Of a stretch of DNA of 64,000 bases, positions 22,531 to 35,091 are shown piece by piece. The first letter of the stretch is position 1. Each line of letters begins with the position of its first letter. The notes under the pieces are model-generated. The model did not search any database and had not been told where the DNA came from. It saw nothing but the letters and a program-made list of their open reading frames with translations. Source of the DNA: Circinella umbellata (lineage: Eukaryota > Mucoromycota > Mucoromycetes > Mucorales > Lichtheimiaceae); contig JAIWNF010000041.1 in NCBI GenBank assembly GCA_025093555.1, positions 434,001-498,000 of the forward strand, written 5' to 3'. The translations under genes and the position numbers were made by a program.

Positions 22531-24711
22531 TTCCTAATCTCTAAATTCCAGAATACGTTTTTCGAACTCTTCAAATACTTGTCTTAAGACCTGTCCACTT
22601 TGATGTACCATCCTTTTACAAGCATATGGACCCCCTACAATTTACGTATATATAAGTGTTATTTTGTTTCTTTCACCAATCAGTTTACGTTTTCGTAACC
22701 TCGTTTTTCAACAATTTAACAAATATCCCTTTTCTGTTAGTATATTTTACCTTGTCCATGTTCGATGACACGCCCTTCTATTTCCTTCGAGTCTACCCTA
22801 AATAATTATCAATAGCAAACTATGTTAATAACTTATAATAGAAAAACATATGATATCTTTCAAATGTTAATCAAACTACTACTTTACCATTCATCCTATT
22901 CGTTTCTTACTTTGCGTTTTTGTGGTCTAGGTAAACAAAATTAAAACAACTCAACGAATAACCCCAAACAATTTTTATCCATATTGCTTTACATTTTTTT
23001 GGGATGTTTTCTATTACTCACAACATTCTATACCGAAATAAAAAACCTTACCTATCATATCCAATGACTCAATCTGCTGCCACAAACGTATTTTCATTTT
23101 TTGATAATATTTCATCATAATGATTCATGCCTACTTCCACTGATCGTTTGAGAAATAGTCTGTGAACAAGGTGTGTTATTGATATAATCCACATTAATAG
23201 CATCAATATTTTCTAAGTAGGTATGCACGCAATTAAGTGCATTTACATCGCCACAATTAGAAAGTCGTTTTCGAGCATTTGTTTTGTAAGATAACGTAGT
23301 TTACATTGTTATCAATAATAAAATATTGATCGGGTGTGTTATAATGTATGTTACAAAACCATTCTAGATTACTTGATCTTTCTTCTAAAATAATTTGTTT
23401 ATCAAACTATGATAATATAATAAATTACTATTACCATTAGTATTACTATACGTATCTATAATATAAAAGCGGAACTAAGAACTTACCAAAAGGCTATTAC
23501 GTACTAGTTGCCACTGTTGTGTTATCATTATCATCAAATGATCCTTGTTCTTGTTCTTTTAATACCAGTGTATTGGATGCTGATACTAATGATGAATTAT
23601 TTAATGCTATGATGGATATTAGCGTCACTTGATGTAGCTTCTGTGATTCCAGATTGAGTAATGTTGATAAGATTATGTTTTGAACAGCAAAGTGATCAAT
23701 TTGTACCACACCTTTTCCTTTCATTTGAGTTCATAAGTTATCTGGTTCTAGCTTATCCTTTGTTGCTCTTAATTGTTTGGGTTGGTTGAAAATAAAAATA
23801 AAATAATCTTATTCTATTGGAACCGTCTCTTGTTCTTTGTTATTATTATTATTCAGTTGTTCCTTCTCCTACTTTTCTACCAGCACTCCTTCATTCTCTG
23901 TTTTTACTTCTTGTTCTTCCGCGTAATCAAGATGAAGTATAAATAATTCCATCGATAATGGTGGTGACGTACCACTACCTTTAACAGATATTTCTTCATC
24001 ATCTAGTTTATCTTTTGATACTTCTTCGTATTGTTTATCCTGTTTCGTATTATTCCCCTCATCCTCTCCTTTTAACTCTTTTTTTTCGTAGCATGTTGCT
24101 GTTTAGCTGATGTTGACAAAGATGGATAAACTAATTGTATTCCAAGGTAAACAAATATATATAACTTAATATATATATAAAATCTTATAGTAATAAAACT
24201 GATAGATAAAATGACTATTATATTACCTTATCGGATAAACCCAATATCTTGCGTAATTTTTATATTGCAACGAATTCCTTGTTTTGACTTGTGCTGTAAT
24301 AATATTCCAATTACAAAATCCATATCATTCCTAATGAAAGATTAAAGATAATAATGAATATCAAAAGGTCCGTTTTTATATCCCTTTCTTCTTCTGCCCT
24401 GAGAGAATACACACATACTATAGCAGATCGTAATATATCATCTTCTGATGTCACAGATGTCTTATGTGACAGTAACAATGCTGATGGTATCATTACTATG
24501 ATTATATATGATTCACGTTTTTCAATCTTAACATAGGCAAAAAAAAATATCTTTTTTACTTTCATATTCAGATTTCTTTGCGATACTGCTACTATTACTA
24601 TCGGTTGATAATATGGCTATTGTACCTTGACCATATTAACATTGTTCTTCTGTAAGTATTTGTCCAATGAAAGCTGTTAATTCACCGTCCTTATCTTAAA
24701 TCGTGATATAT
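22531..24711 (-). pseudogene. Decayed multi-exon gene of unknown family, copy B
   Basis: This is the duplicate of 4130-6310. The same exon-like blocks (for example MKGKGVVQIDHFAVQNIIL at 23724) and the same interrupting stops are present, so the gene had decayed before the duplication. Confidence 0.5.
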
Positions 24712-24837
24712 TACAAATATAGTTTGGATCACGTTAATATTTTTGAGGACTTTTCTGCTCCTCCCACTTTTCCTCTACCTCTTTGGCTACAAATTTCCTA
24801 TTTTTTTGAATCATATGAATAGATAATTTAACACTTA

Positions 24838-26224
24838 CCAGCAGACGACTTGTTTTTTTTGTATTTGACGGTATTGGTGAACGGATTGGATCGAATGTCG
24901 AACTCCACAACTCTGTTTCCCCTATTACCACCTTCCATCATCGTCCGTATTGGTAATTTATGGAGCCTACGTATAAAATTTTGATGCAGATAGAGTATTT
25001 AACATTAGTGGATTAGATACGTACAACTAACCACTCAGCAAGAGAATAGACCTAATTCATCACTTACAAATTTCCCAAACCAAATAATATGGAAGCTTCA
25101 CAGCGTGGCCGATCAGCGCTCATCAGTATTAATTTTCTAGCACATTCCATCAGTGCGCCAGAGTTTGCGCCAATATTCTCTGTAGATTGGGTATAACACT
25201 GACAAGAAAAAGAAAAAAAAAATAAGTCAAATATGAAATCATACATAACTAACAAATGATACGTACGTATACAGCATCAGAGACCAACGATGCGAGAGTA
25301 GGATCGAAACTTTGTTTGCTGCCATACAGAGGCTGTGAGAGCTTTGTGTACAATTCGTTCAATGTTTTATCATCAAGATATATACGCATTGATTCAGAAT
25401 ACTGGAACGGTTTCAACAAGACTATATATTTTAAAGCACTGAAAGGGTATATAGTTAGAAAAGCTAAGAAAAAGCCTACGATAAGGTATACAGCACCGGC
25501 AGAACTTACAGTAGTTCGTAAGTATGAGATTCTACTGATACACCATCTCCAGATGAGATGCATCTTGCGGAAAATTGACGGAATGCAAGGAATTTTTCTT
25601 CGAGACTTTTTTCTGCCAGATCTTCGTTTCTGATTATTTATGGAATCAATACCCATATTTTATCTCAATTAATGTTGTCCCTCAATGCCTATGAACGTTC
25701 TGTTTTCTTCAACAACTTGTTCTTCGTCTTCTTCACTGGGATTATTTCAGCTTTTCAGAATTTTGATAGCTGCGGATTGCTCCAGATTTGCGAGCTCCTT
25801 CTATAAAAGCATCAACAATAAGAACCAATCAGCAAAAACATGATAGTAAACGAACAAAAGTAGAAAAACATACTTTATTGACCATGCGGTCCAGTGCAAG
25901 TTTGCGAACCTTTTTTCTTTGGGTCTCTCAGAAGAGCTTGTTTGTTTTGTGGTTTGATATGTTCTGCATAGTTTGATTTCAAAACTTATTAACTAGATAT
26001 TCATCATGAAGTACACGTTTTTCACTCTACCTTTTAATTCAGTATTACATGATTCTAACAATTCAAAAAGACTTGAACTTTCTGAAAAGTAAACCCCACC
26101 TCTTTTAAAGTATTTTTAAATGTTCCCTTTCGACGTCAGGTGAACCTTGTCTTTAGAGACGTTTAATGTTTGAAGTATGTAATGGAAATCATGTCTTCAC
26201 TTATTTGTGCTCTTGAGTTTGCAT
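24838..26224 (-). pseudogene. Nuclease-like family remnant with exons 2-8, copy B minus strand
   Basis: This is the duplicate of 6437-7823 and carries the same two-base loss in exon 8. One visible difference is that near 25590 the codon is TTT where copy A has TAT, which lengthens the minus-strand open frame leading into exon 5 (from 25656). The PD...ExK exons are again absent from this strand. Confidence 0.75.
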
Positions 26225-26318
26225 TCATCTATGCATTAATCAGCTTTGGTTGCGTTTACGTGTCAGATTTTTAGCTCTTTCCTCTTTCCCTCCTTTTTTT
26301 TTCTTTTATATTTTTGCA

Positions 26319-27885
26319 AACTCAACCGAGAACAAATAAGTGGAAACTGTTGAAGACATTACCAAGTGTGATCTTCAATACATACTTCAGACATTGAATG
26401 TCTCCAAAGACAAGGCACCTTGGTCGTAGAAATGGGGTCATTTACAAAACTTTAAAAAGTGGTTTTTTTTTTTTTTACAAAAATGCTCGCGTGGTTTTTG
26501 AATTGTTAAAAGCAAGTAAAGCTGAATTGAGTTTAGAGTGGAACTTGTATTTGTTTCTTTGCAATGCGATGAATATCGAACTAATCTTTCTTTCTTTTAA
26601 AAATTAAACTACAGAAAATATCAAAGGACAAAAGAAACAAGCTTTTTTTGGGAGTCTCAAAGTAAAAAAAAAAAAAAAAATTGACAAACTTGCACTGGAC
26701 CGCATGGTCAATGAAGTATGTTTTTTTCTATTTGTGTTTATTTTTTATAGTATTTGTGTTGATTAATTCTTATTGAAAATATGTTTAAGATATAGAAAAA
26801 ACTCGTAAATGTTGATTCATCAAGTAATCATCTTATGCAACTGAACCTTATTTTGTCTTGTATTGAATGAATAATCAATAAATCTTTGGATGTTTTTTCT
26901 TTGAATATCTTTACAATACTGGTACTTTGATTGGATGTGGTGTCAAATTATTTACAGTCCAGAGTAACAAAAGAAAGTTCCCTTGCCTAGTTTTGGTAAA
27001 AGTAAGTTATATTTATTTGAGTCACTTTTATTAAGAATAAGGTGAAATAATCATATCAAATATTTAACTTGGACAAATTTATCTATTATTAACTAGAAAG
27101 ATTTAATATATGAATAAGTGATGTTATATTCAGATATATTAAGACGTTTTCATCTGAAGAAAAAAAGAAGAGTTGAAAATATTTGGTAATTATATATAAT
27201 CTTTATTTATTTATTCTATTTAATTTTCTATTTGTCTTTGCCTGTTTGCTAATATCACAACCTATTGTAGGTCCAACGTTATTCCGCCAGAGGGAAGTGT
27301 AAGCAATCTAGTCCAAGTGAGACCAGACGCACTGGTCTGCGAAATTGATCAACTCTCTTGGGGGAGATCTTTAGGATTTGGAGAAGTTAAACTAAGAGAA
27401 TCAAAAGCCAACCTTGATACTCTTGGTTGTGATTTATTACGACTTGCTGACCTGACTCAATATGCTTCAGCTGGACTGAATGCATCATTTTCTTTCCAAA
27501 TACATGGTACGCTTCTTGTATATATATTATAAAGCCATGATGGCATGTCAGATCAATTGTACTTACTTTTACATAATAGCTTACAATTTGAAGTCATATA
27601 TTACAACTACCATCCCAAACACATCCATTACTGAAATGTTGGAAATCTTGTCTTTGGAGTTTTCTAAAACTGTCAATGATCTTCACTCATTTGTATCTCG
27701 CCAAATCCTGGATAAATTAGTCCGCCTTCATGAAGTTTTTTGTAACAATTGTCTCCAAGAAAAAAATGATCGCAGCTCACAATAAAGTACGTTAGATGTT
27801 GCTGTTTTACATGCAATCAAACAGTCTTCACCAGAGCGTTGCCGCAAAAATACATCTATATTCGCATTAGTTACTTTGCAATCAT
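26319..27885 (+). pseudogene. Nuclease-like family remnant with exons 2-3 and 9-10, copy B plus strand
   Basis: This is the duplicate of 7960-9510. Exon 9 (about 27271-27506) is still open and keeps RPDALVCEIDQL and GFGEVKLRES. Exon 10 is cut by TAA at 27783-27785 (after RSSQ), where copy A and the intact gene have a Glu codon. This C-terminal part is therefore more damaged than in copy A. Confidence 0.75.
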
Positions 27886-29232
27886 ATTTCGAAGCACTCT
27901 TTTCCACACGCACCATTATACTCTCTTCCGCAAAAACACATGCTCAACATTTATAAAAAAAATAATTTAATATTTTCACTCACCACATAATTTTATCACC
28001 TCCACTTTGTTATCATTCAGTCATTATTATCATCGTACACATCAATCACATTATCATTACAGTAAACCCCCACTTTTTGCATACTTTTTGGCCAAAATCC
28101 CATAATAATTGTTATCAAAAACAAAAAACTATCTCCTTTATTTCATACATTGATCAACTTTTTTTTGACTCTAAAGAAACGAGTCTTTAGTATCACTCTT
28201 TGTACTTATTTAAAAACGTGGAAGTCACACGTGATTGGTTCCATAAAATATCTAGTAAAAGAAACTTATTGATGCTTAATATTTGTACACATGCGAGAAT
28301 GATACGTAAAAAAAAGAGCCATCTTTTAGAAGTCTAATTTTTAGAGTAGTGATTACAAATGAACTGAACTAATATTTACAAAATGTACATCAGAATTTTC
28401 TACTCTGAACATTTTGTCTTACACAAAATGATAATAATTAAAACATACGTATAAATATATGAGCAAAAGAAAAGTATAAACGTTAACTGTAACATACCTA
28501 TCTGACGGATGGACTTTTTTCTGTTTCCCTATCAAATCAATAATATAAATAAGTTATGATCTGTCCTCTTAGGTCTCTTTCGTAATACTTAGATGGTTAA
28601 TGAAAAAGAATTATTATGTGGTGGTTATAAGATAACAAATGAATAAATATATTGTATGAAGCTTTAATATACATATGTAGTAAGAAAACTACAGTAATTT
28701 ATATCAAGTCCTTAGAAAATATTTACTTGTTATATCGTCAGTTCACCAATCTGTATCTTAGAAACATAAAGCACAAAGACATAGAAAAACCAGATTATTT
28801 TTGTATGTAAGTAGACTTTTCTGTTGTAAGATAGTAGCCACTCAATGGAACAACCTTGAGAGTGATGACCTTATTATCGACTAGAGCAGAACATCATTAT
28901 TATTATATATACACGACATTAGTAGCCAAAATATCCAACTTTTTCATATGGAAAAAAAAGATAGATTTTTTTGTATTGCGGTCTTTTTTCCTCCTCTTCC
29001 ACCTAAGAAATTCTTTTTTGATTGTGGTTTAACTAAATAATTTGTCTTTCTAATCATTCTTTCTAATTATTAGATCCCATAAAATCATGTCAATTCCTCC
29101 ACTCACCCAAATATAGAAATCGGAAATTCAATTGATGACGACACCTTACAATCTACTTGTGTGTTTTTTGAGCCAGCTAAAATTAATCCTGTTTTTTTTA
29201 TACAACTACAACTTTTTTTTAAACAATAAATA
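27886..29232. other. Intergenic region, nothing recognised
   Basis: AT-rich region between duplication copy B and the NDUFB11 gene. No coding region, repeat family or RNA gene was recognised. The stretch 29180-29232 is pyrimidine-rich with TATA-like TTTTATACAAC about 30 bases before the start codon, and probably contains the NDUFB11 promoter. Confidence 0.5.
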
Positions 29233-29719
29233 ATGTTGGCTAGAGTTCTTTCACGATCCTCGAGACTTACCACTCGTTCTACTTTAATGCGTCGTGGTGG
29301 TGGTGGTAACCAATCATGGAATGAACCTGGAGGTTACCTTTTCGGTGAAAAGGTAAATATTAATTCGCTTTTTTTTCTTTCAACAATGGACGATACAAAC
29401 AACAAAAATGAACATTGAATGAATTGTATAACTCTTTTTTTTTTCAGAACCGTGTCAAAGAAGAATGGGAAAGCATTTACTACTGGGGTATGGGTGGTGG
29501 TTGTGCTTTGATGGCCGCTGCTTTGTATTATAAGCCTGATACCAGGTAAAACACAGAAATAGAAAAATATAGAAAAATAAGAAAAGGAATATGATTATAT
29601 ATATTAGATATAAAACTAACATTAATTATTATCATAGTGTCACTACTTGGGCCACCAAAGAAGCTGAAAAACAATTAAAAGAAAAGGGTATTAAACTCGA
29701 TTTCGAAAAGACCGTTTAA
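29233..29719 (+). CDS. NDUFB11: Mitochondrial complex I subunit NDUFB11/ESSS, 99 aa, 3 exons
   Basis: The exons are 29233-29352, 29448-29545 and 29638-29719, 300 nt in total. The protein starts MLARVLSRSSRLTTRS, an Arg/Ser-rich mitochondrial presequence. It continues with NEPGGYLFGEK, then NRVKEEWESIYYWGMGGG, a single hydrophobic segment (about residues 54-69), then YYKPDTSVTTWATKEA and a short charged tail. The order N-E-P-G-G-Y-L-F, W-G-M and YKPDT...W..EA matches the ESSS/NDUFB11 family of accessory subunits in the membrane arm of NADH:ubiquinone oxidoreductase. The length is normal for the family. The gene stands alone on the plus strand and faces the minus-strand gene at 29931-33352 tail to tail, about 210 bases apart. 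Confidence 0.9.
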
Positions 29720-29930
29720 ATTCAGAACTTATTAGAACACACGCACAATACAACACTCTACAACACATAAATATTACAAACAACTCATACGTCGATTATA
29801 TTATATATATCTGAATATATAATAAAAAAAATAAAAATAAGCACCATTCAACAAAAAAAAAAGCCAAAATATCATCATTAGAAAAAAGTTCAATTTTTTT
29901 AACGTTGGAAGGGTGTTGTGGTATATAAAT

Positions 29931-32900
29931 TTATTGATGTTGATGTACAATACGACTTTTTGGTCGTGATGAAGGGTCCGTGGTAGTAGAAGAGGAAGAA
30001 GAAGAAGAAGAAGAGATACCAGCAGCACCAGCAGAAGCAGAGGAAGAAGAGGATGATAAAAGTGTTGTGGGAGTATTATTATTATTATTGGAAGGACGAG
30101 GATGAGAATAAGAGGTAGATGATAAAAGAGGTTGAGATAATTTTTTTAATGAATATTTTGGATTCATATGATCGAGGTTATTATTATGACTACTACCTGA
30201 TGCTACAGAACGTAAACTGGCCTTTTTAACAGCTCTATCTCTTTCTATGAGATATTCAGTATATGTACGCCAAAGTTTACGTGGAAATAAGATTACAGTT
30301 CTACCCCATTTTAAACCACAAATTATAATCCACACAAGTAATGCGAATACTAAAAATATATAAATATCAATTATTATTCTGGCTTAAGGTGGGAAGATAA
30401 GAAAATATTCTTTCATAACTTTAAAAACTTACATGTGAGTAAATAAGAGAGTAAAGCATAGCCAGTATCAAGCCATGGATTTTTTGCACGATTAGCAAGA
30501 ATAGATTCTACATCTACTTCAAGTTTTTTAAGCTATAATTTTTTTTTTATAAAATGTCAGTCAGTTAAAAAAAAGGGAGTGGAAAGCATCTATATATGTA
30601 TATGATACTTACAGCAGAATAGTGTGCTTCTGGAATATCTTTAATATAAGAAGACATCCGTTGTCGCGTATCATTAATATCAATTTGTATATTACGAATT
30701 AATTCTTCAGTTGCTCTTAATTCATTTTTAAATTCGGATATTTCATTTTCCAAAGCAGAAACACCTAATCTAACTTCTTCTTGACGATAATCAAACGGAT
30801 TTACAGAATTATAAGGTAAATGAGGATCTGACGTATGTGGATCCAATAAAAATGATGAAGGAACATGACGAGTAGAAGATGAAAGACGTCTTGATTGTTG
30901 TTGTGATCGATTATTAAGAGAAGATATGGATATATTTGAAGATAATGTTGTTGTTGTTGTACTTGAAGAAGATTGTGTATGAAGTGAAAATGCGGATGGT
31001 TTTTTCTTAATCTTTTCTTCTTTTTCTTTAGCAGCTGCAGCTTCTTTAATACTATGAATACTTGTATTGGATGTTTGTCGACCTTTACTATTAACAGGTG
31101 TAGGCCAACTGGAATCATATACTTCATCATCAAATGTTAATGCATCCATTGCTTGTTTATTATCGTTCATAAATTGCTTTTAAATAAATTCATTCCTCTA
31201 TTAGTTTATGTGTGTATAAACTCCAATATGTAATAGAAGAAGAATGAATTTTTACCTTTGCATCATGTGTTAGTTTTTGTAATGTTTCGATTTTATGGTC
31301 GACTTTGGTTAATAAACTTTGTATTTCTTCTGGTCGATTAATTCTAAAATATAATTTGAAAATGTTAACGATAATAAAAACAAAGAGGGGGGGTGATAAA
31401 ATTATATTTAAAAAGACTTACTCTTCATCTTCTATTTCATCACCTAACATTGATACGTGTAAATCCAGCAAGTAGCCTATATATATACCCATGGAATAAA
31501 TAAAAATATCAGATAAGACGGAATATTCCTCTATATAATCTATAATAGAAAAAAAGAGCGGGGATATCATTTAACTTGCCATTTTTCATTGAATGTCCAT
31601 CTGTTAAATGAATCAATTTAACAAATTGAACTCGATCAGAACGACTTGCACGAACAGTAGCAATTTTCTTTGTCATGATAGAATCATTATCATCTAATCC
31701 TTCTTCACTATGATCATAAGGATGAAGAACCGTTGAAATCAATTCATGTCCATCCACAATATCATCATCCTCATCTTCTTCCTCTTCATCATTTTTAAAA
31801 TACATTTTAACCCGTCGTTCTTCTACTTGCATTTTTCCTTGTTTTTCATATTCATGAAGTAAACCTAATACTTCAGATGGTAATGTATCATAATCTAACA
31901 TGATTCGTTTTTCTTCCTCTTGCTGTTCTTCTGCTTCCTCTTGTTCCTCTTCCTCTTCTTCTGCACTTGCTATATCTAGACTACTTGTATTACTCTCTAT
32001 ATCTTCTGATTTCTTGAAATTATTATCATCACTTAAATCCGTATCATTATGATGCAGTACATCTGATCCCAATATATTATTATCATGACCATTTGATATA
32101 AACTATTATGAAAATAATATATAATTAAAATAAACTGACATATCAACCCATCCTTCTTCTTTTTTTTTTTTGCTGTTACGTACCTCTGGCGTAGAAAACA
32201 AAGGAATATCTTGTGTTTGTACACTATCTAATGAATGTCTACGTTGAACTTGGAATTTGGTCGATTTTTTATTCGGTGACAAAGACAATGCTATTGCTCC
32301 AATCCTGTGCTGTTGTGCTTCAGAAGATGTTCTTCGATGTGTTGTAGGTGCTTTTTCGAGTTTTATTGGAGATGATATTGAAAATTTTCTATTAGAATCA
32401 TGATGATCTGATATGGAATCCATTCCTACTTTAGGAAAAGCAACACTTATTGGATGATGATGTGCTGACATGAATTGTTTAGTTGGATCCATCGATTCGC
32501 CATTATGATCACTTTTAGGTACCGTTGTTGTCATGGTACTACTATTATTACTACTACTTTGATAACTTGGATCTCTTACCATAGAAACAGATGTTTCATT
32601 ATTATCTATGATGGTTGCACGATTTTTACCTTTATCTCGTTTCATCCAATGTTTATACCATGATCTTCGATTTTCATTATTATTATGATGGGCATTTCGA
32701 TTGGAAGGTGAAGGAGTTGATAAAGAAGGTCGAGTAGGTGATGGATTATTATTATTCATATTATTTAATTCTGATGTTGAAATGATTGTAGGTAAATGTT
32801 CAGCACTTGCAAATGTTCGTTCCTTTTTTGTTTCCATACGATGATGATGATGATGTTTATGAGTAGTACTATTGTTACTACTACTACTGGTAGTAGTAGT

Positions 32901-33352
32901 AGAGCTTGTACCAGCTGTATTACGATCAGGTAATTGGGCTGTCATTTTTGTCAAATTGATAATATCTTCATTGGATACTTCTAATAGTTCCTTGGCTACC
33001 AAATAATAATAACAATAATAATAAATCGAGTAAATAAAATGATGAGAGAAAAGAGAGAAGAAGGAAAAGAAGGATGAAGAAATTATATATTTATAAAACC
33101 TTTCTTTTGTTGTTGAGAATCCTTTGCATTATTCGTATTATTTGATGGTATTGGTCTATCTGATTTTTTCATTGTCTCTCTATTCGATGACCCATTTTTA
33201 GTACCTTCCAAAGTAATACGACTATCATCACTTTTTGTTGTTTTTGTTATTGATTTTTTCTCGGAAACAGGTGAACCATATTCTAACCAACCGCGTGACC
33301 CTTCCATAGTAAAAGGATCCGTTACGATAGATTTTGATTCTTCTTTTGACAT
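29931..33352 (-). CDS. Asn/Ser-rich membrane protein of unknown function, 958 aa, 8 exons
   Basis: The exons are 33352-33100, 32995-32184, 32102-31580, 31539-31422, 31343-31256, 31176-30613, 30532-30433 and 30349-29931. They sum to 2877 nt (959 codons). Intron 3 begins GC (GGCAAGT at 31580-31574) and is only 40 nt. Its use is required, because the nearby GT donor leads to a stop. The protein has a charged N-terminus, a long Ser/Thr/Asn/His-rich region, a Glu-rich block, and a hydrophobic stretch in exon 4 (SDIFIYSMGIYIGYLLDLHV). After these come coiled-coil-like segments (ENEISEFKNELRATEELIR) and a strong C-proximal membrane segment (YALLSYLLTLFALLVWIIIC). A basic then Ser/Asn-rich tail ends RIVHQHQ. 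I do not recognise the family. The layout suggests a membrane-anchored protein with a large, mostly disordered soluble part. Confidence 0.8.
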
Positions 33353-35091
33353 TATTTTCTAGGGGAAAGGAGGGAGGGGGGAATTGTTTAGGATGAAGGT
33401 GTTTTTTGACAATGAAATATATATATAATAGTTTCCCAATTCATTAAATAGTTGATGGCTGAGGTATATTGTATTTCAAAAATAATAATAATAACAATGG
33501 GTAATCCAGAAGATAATTCAGAACAGAAAAAAAAAGAGTTGGAAAAAAAATATGGGGTGCGCATAAAGCAGGGAACTTTTTATTTTAAAAAAAAAATCAC
33601 AAGCAAAAAAAAAAAAGTTCCCGTCTTTTTTTTTATTATTATTATATGAAGCTTTCCCCCTTTATATTTTATTTTAGACTTTTTTTTTTGGTTACTATAC
33701 AATTTTATAATTTTCTTTAACAATGTTCATTTTTTTTTATATTAATTGAATTAGAAGAAAACTATTTATTCTTCTTTTAAAAATAAAATGAAAATGAGAT
33801 GGAGGAAATAAATAAAGCTGAGCAATTTATTTTCAAACGTGTTGTCCCTCTACAGAGAGAAAAAGAGATCGGCGACACGAGAAAAATCCCTGCATGAATT
33901 TTATATCTTTGCATACAAAGAAAAGATTACTAATGAAACGTACACAGTTGTTTTTTTTTTCATTTTAATATAAGAACTAACAAACTCTTTATATATGTAT
34001 AAAACTATGAACTTTATTTAAAGTAATTACATAAGATGTATAAATAAAAGATATAAAATTTCACTTTCAATTAATAAAACGTATACAGAAGGATAATTCA
34101 TACTATCAACATCAACACCGACCAAATTAAATTTACACTTACTGGTTCAGTATAATCAGTATTTAGATCTAAATATTGAAGATTTTCAAATGAGTACGGT
34201 ACTTAACTTGATGATTACATTTTTCCAAAAAGCCAGTTGATAACATACTGAATAAAAAAAAAGCGTCAAGGTTGCCAATTTTCATTTTATCTTAAAACCA
34301 AATGCGATCTCTTTTAAAAAATAAAGCTAAAGAAATGTTATTAGTATTTTATACCACTTCTGCCCTGTTTTACGTAGGTAAAAAAGTAGTCTGCTTGCTT
34401 ATCAAGTTTTGGTAGTTGCTGGTGACAGGCTGCCTAATGTACCAGAGATTAATATATTATGTCCATTTGAAAAAGAAAGACATTGTACTAACGCAGCCAT
34501 TACGTACACAGATTTAATGGAATATAAGTTTTTTTTTTAATTATTATAGTAATTGAGATAGATCATATATCCAAATCATAAAAATTAGCTATAAGGATGG
34601 GAATTTTTGCGCTACATTACTTATCGATGGTGTTTCTATTTATAGCTTGTACTTCATCTAAACACATAGAAGAAGTACCTTTTTTCCTTGATTGTACAAC
34701 ATTCACATTGTAGGCTTGGCCAGAAATACTACCACTTGATTTTAAACCTTATTATTTTTTTCAAAAAAAAAAACGGATGGGGAGAATGTAACATTTTTTT
34801 CTCACCTTTTTGCCTTTATATTTAGTTACTCCATACACTTAATATTAAACAAGGACCAACATACAAGAAACAAGACTTGTTTGGTATTAAACTACCTAAT
34901 TATTTCTCAATTAAAAAACTACACTCATAAAAAATATTGCGATTATTTGACTCCTTGTATAAAAATTTACTTTCGTGCGTTTTTCTTTTTATCTATTATT
35001 TCATGTACGTTTATTACATACTATTATACCTCATATATAAAATAAGATAGTGTATTAACCTACTGACTTATATTTAAAATAGAGGGGAGAA
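33353..35091. other. Intergenic region, nothing recognised
   Basis: AT-rich region with several poly-A and poly-T runs (for example 33525-33650). It separates the divergent 958-aa protein gene and the first HET-domain gene, so both promoters should lie here. I see no credible coding region. Confidence 0.5.

Larger units (their letters stand above)
20935..27885. repeat. 7-kb direct segmental duplication, copy B
   Basis: Partner of 2534-9510, in the same orientation. The left boundary (GTATATTCTAC) is preceded here by TTATTTTTCCA rather than by the LINE end. Copy B lacks the 42 bases at 7824-7865 of copy A and has about 16 extra bases near 26888. Differences concentrate between about 26940 and 27885. 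Confidence 0.95.
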
